This document shows positions 63,295 to 64,000 of a DNA stretch of 64,000 bases, one piece after another; position 1 is the stretch's first letter; every line of letters begins with the position of its first letter. Under the pieces are notes generated by a model. That model was not told the DNA's origin and ran no database searches. It saw nothing but the letters and a program-made list of their open reading frames with translations. The translations under genes were made by a program, and so were the position numbers. The stretch spans positions 56,260 through 120,259 of the forward strand of contig CAZART010000002.1 of assembly GCA_964487555.1 (NCBI GenBank), written 5' to 3'. The stretch comes from CAZART01 sp964487555. Its GTDB lineage: Bacteria > Bacteroidota > Rhodothermia > Rhodothermales > VXPQ01.

Positions 63295-63780
63295 ATGCCA
63301 AACAAGTCACAGTCGATTATTCTTGCAGGTGCCGCCATAGGTGTCGCAGCGGCAATTCTCGGGTTGATCCCTGCCATAGGCAGCTGTCTTTCCTGCATCG
63401 CGTATATCTGTGCCGGACTGCTGGCCGTTTGGCACTACACGGATCGCCACAACCTGACACTCAAGGGCGGCGAAGGAGCCGGCCTTGGTGCCCTCGCGGG
63501 CATCGTAGCGATGGCCGTAGCGAGCATCCTCGGGTTCCTTTTTATGGCCATCGGACTGACGCCGCCGATTCGGCAGGTTATTGAGGATCAGCTCGACGCG
63601 TCCGGATTGGATCCTGCACAGGCCGAGCAGATCATGGAGATGGCGTCTTCTCCGCTCTTTATCGTCGGCATCTTTCTGGTCGCACTCGTGATCTATGCCA
63701 TTTTGGGCGCGATCGGCGGTGTCATCGGAGCCAGCGTCTTCAAGAAGGGGAACGACTTCTTCGAAGAAAACCCGGAGTAG
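63295..63780 (+). CDS. Predicted membrane protein, unknown family
   Basis: This 161-residue protein has three to four hydrophobic helices (IILAGAAIGVAAAILGLIPAIG, CLSCIAYICAGLLAVWHY, LGALAGIVAMAVASILGFLFMAIGL, LFIVGIFLVALVIYAILGAIGGVIGA) and a GSCLSC motif at about residue 30. The ATG at 63295 (MPNKSQS) is the first one that leads straight into a helix; the upstream extension is Arg-rich. It may be co-transcribed with the DUF2085 gene. Confidence 0.7.
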   Translation: MPNKSQSIILAGAAIGVAAAILGLIPAIGSCLSCIAYICAGLLAVWHYTDRHNLTLKGGEGAGLGALAGIVAMAVASILGFLFMAIGLTPPIRQVIEDQLDASGLDPAQAEQIMEMASSPLFIVGIFLVALVIYAILGAIGGVIGASVFKKGNDFFEENPE

Positions 63781-63791
63781 GAGATAGCAGG

Positions 63792-64000
63792 TTACCGCCG
63801 CCGCCGCCGCATCGCTCGCGGCCTGTCGAGGATTTCCTTCATCAGAAAGGCCTCGCGCGCGGATGAGGCGCCCTGCAGCCTCTTGACGAGGAGGGGCAGC
63901 CGGTTCTTGCGCGTTTCAGAAGGCGGGATCCCCGGCGTTTCGGGAACCGTAACCTTCGGCGTTTTGCTGAGGTCGATGGAAGGACGAGCTTTCGAAGGAA
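63792..64000 (-). CDS. C-terminal end of an unidentified protein (cut by window edge)
   Basis: The minus strand is open from the right edge to a TAA at 63792-63794 (about 68 residues: SIDLSKTPKVTVPETPG...RKNRLPLLVKRLQGASSAREAFLMKEILDRPRAMRRRRR). The basic Arg tail and the KRLQGASSAREAFLMKEIL helix look like a real coding end, but no family is recognised. It is convergent with the preceding membrane-protein gene. Confidence 0.45.
   Translation of the reverse strand, partial: PSKARPSIDLSKTPKVTVPETPGIPPSETRKNRLPLLVKRLQGASSAREAFLMKEILDRPRAMRRRRR

Overview
The window looks like a scaffold from a genome bin of a GC-rich bacterium of the Bacteroidota/Rhodothermota group. The evidence is two tandem GWxTD-domain lipoproteins, a PorV/PorQ-type outer-membrane barrel, a TonB/TonB-dependent-receptor pair, a fused E1 dehydrogenase of the 2-oxo-acid family, cox15/cox10-type heme synthesis genes, weak Shine-Dalgarno sequences and many lipobox-bearing exported proteins. 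Three blocks of exactly 100 N are scaffold gaps, and two of them lie in or beside tandem repeats. No rRNA, tRNA, CRISPR array or intact insertion sequence was seen.

Layout. 1-8.6 kb: 5' part of uvrC, a decayed and an intact GH18-type lipoprotein gene, a methylmalonyl-CoA epimerase with an unusual C-terminal extension, a cation-efflux transporter whose start overlaps a duplicated palindrome, a CoA-disulfide-reductase-like flavoenzyme, and two RNA methyltransferases (RsmB- and RlmI-type). 8.7-14.6 kb: phosphate uptake, with an outer-membrane porin followed by pstS-pstC-pstA-pstB-phoU. 14.6-17.2 kb: a repeat-rich patch with two gaps, a PorV-like gene, a truncated PIN-domain gene and four unrelated tandem arrays. 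17.2-25.2 kb: a family-2 glycosyltransferase convergent with a complete six-gene ebo cluster (eboA, B, C, D, E, F on the minus strand). A heptanucleotide repeat and a scaffold gap separate eboA from eboB. The ebo cluster is the most interesting system here: a conserved but biochemically unresolved metabolite-export/modification module.

25.3-34.9 kb: mtnA, tonB, an RsmF-like methyltransferase, a TonB-dependent receptor whose 5' end seems frameshifted, two more outer-membrane barrels (one Wzi-like) and a polyprenyl glycosylphosphotransferase, so this part is devoted to the envelope. 35-43.3 kb: fused E1 alpha-beta dehydrogenase, a BCP peroxiredoxin, gatB, tpiA and two GWxTD lipoproteins. 43.4-54 kb: a zinc-ribbon-less FmdB protein, a GH3/serine-hydrolase fusion, an MFS transporter, rlmN, and a heme A operon (ctaA, ctaB, ABC ATPase, ABC permease) with 4-base overlaps. 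54-64 kb: glmM, an unexplained 400-bp stretch ending in a strong terminator, an orphan PAS histidine kinase, a TerB-like duplicate protein, groES-groEL under a perfect CIRCE operator, chrA, a degraded DoxX gene and three small or partial membrane/hypothetical genes.
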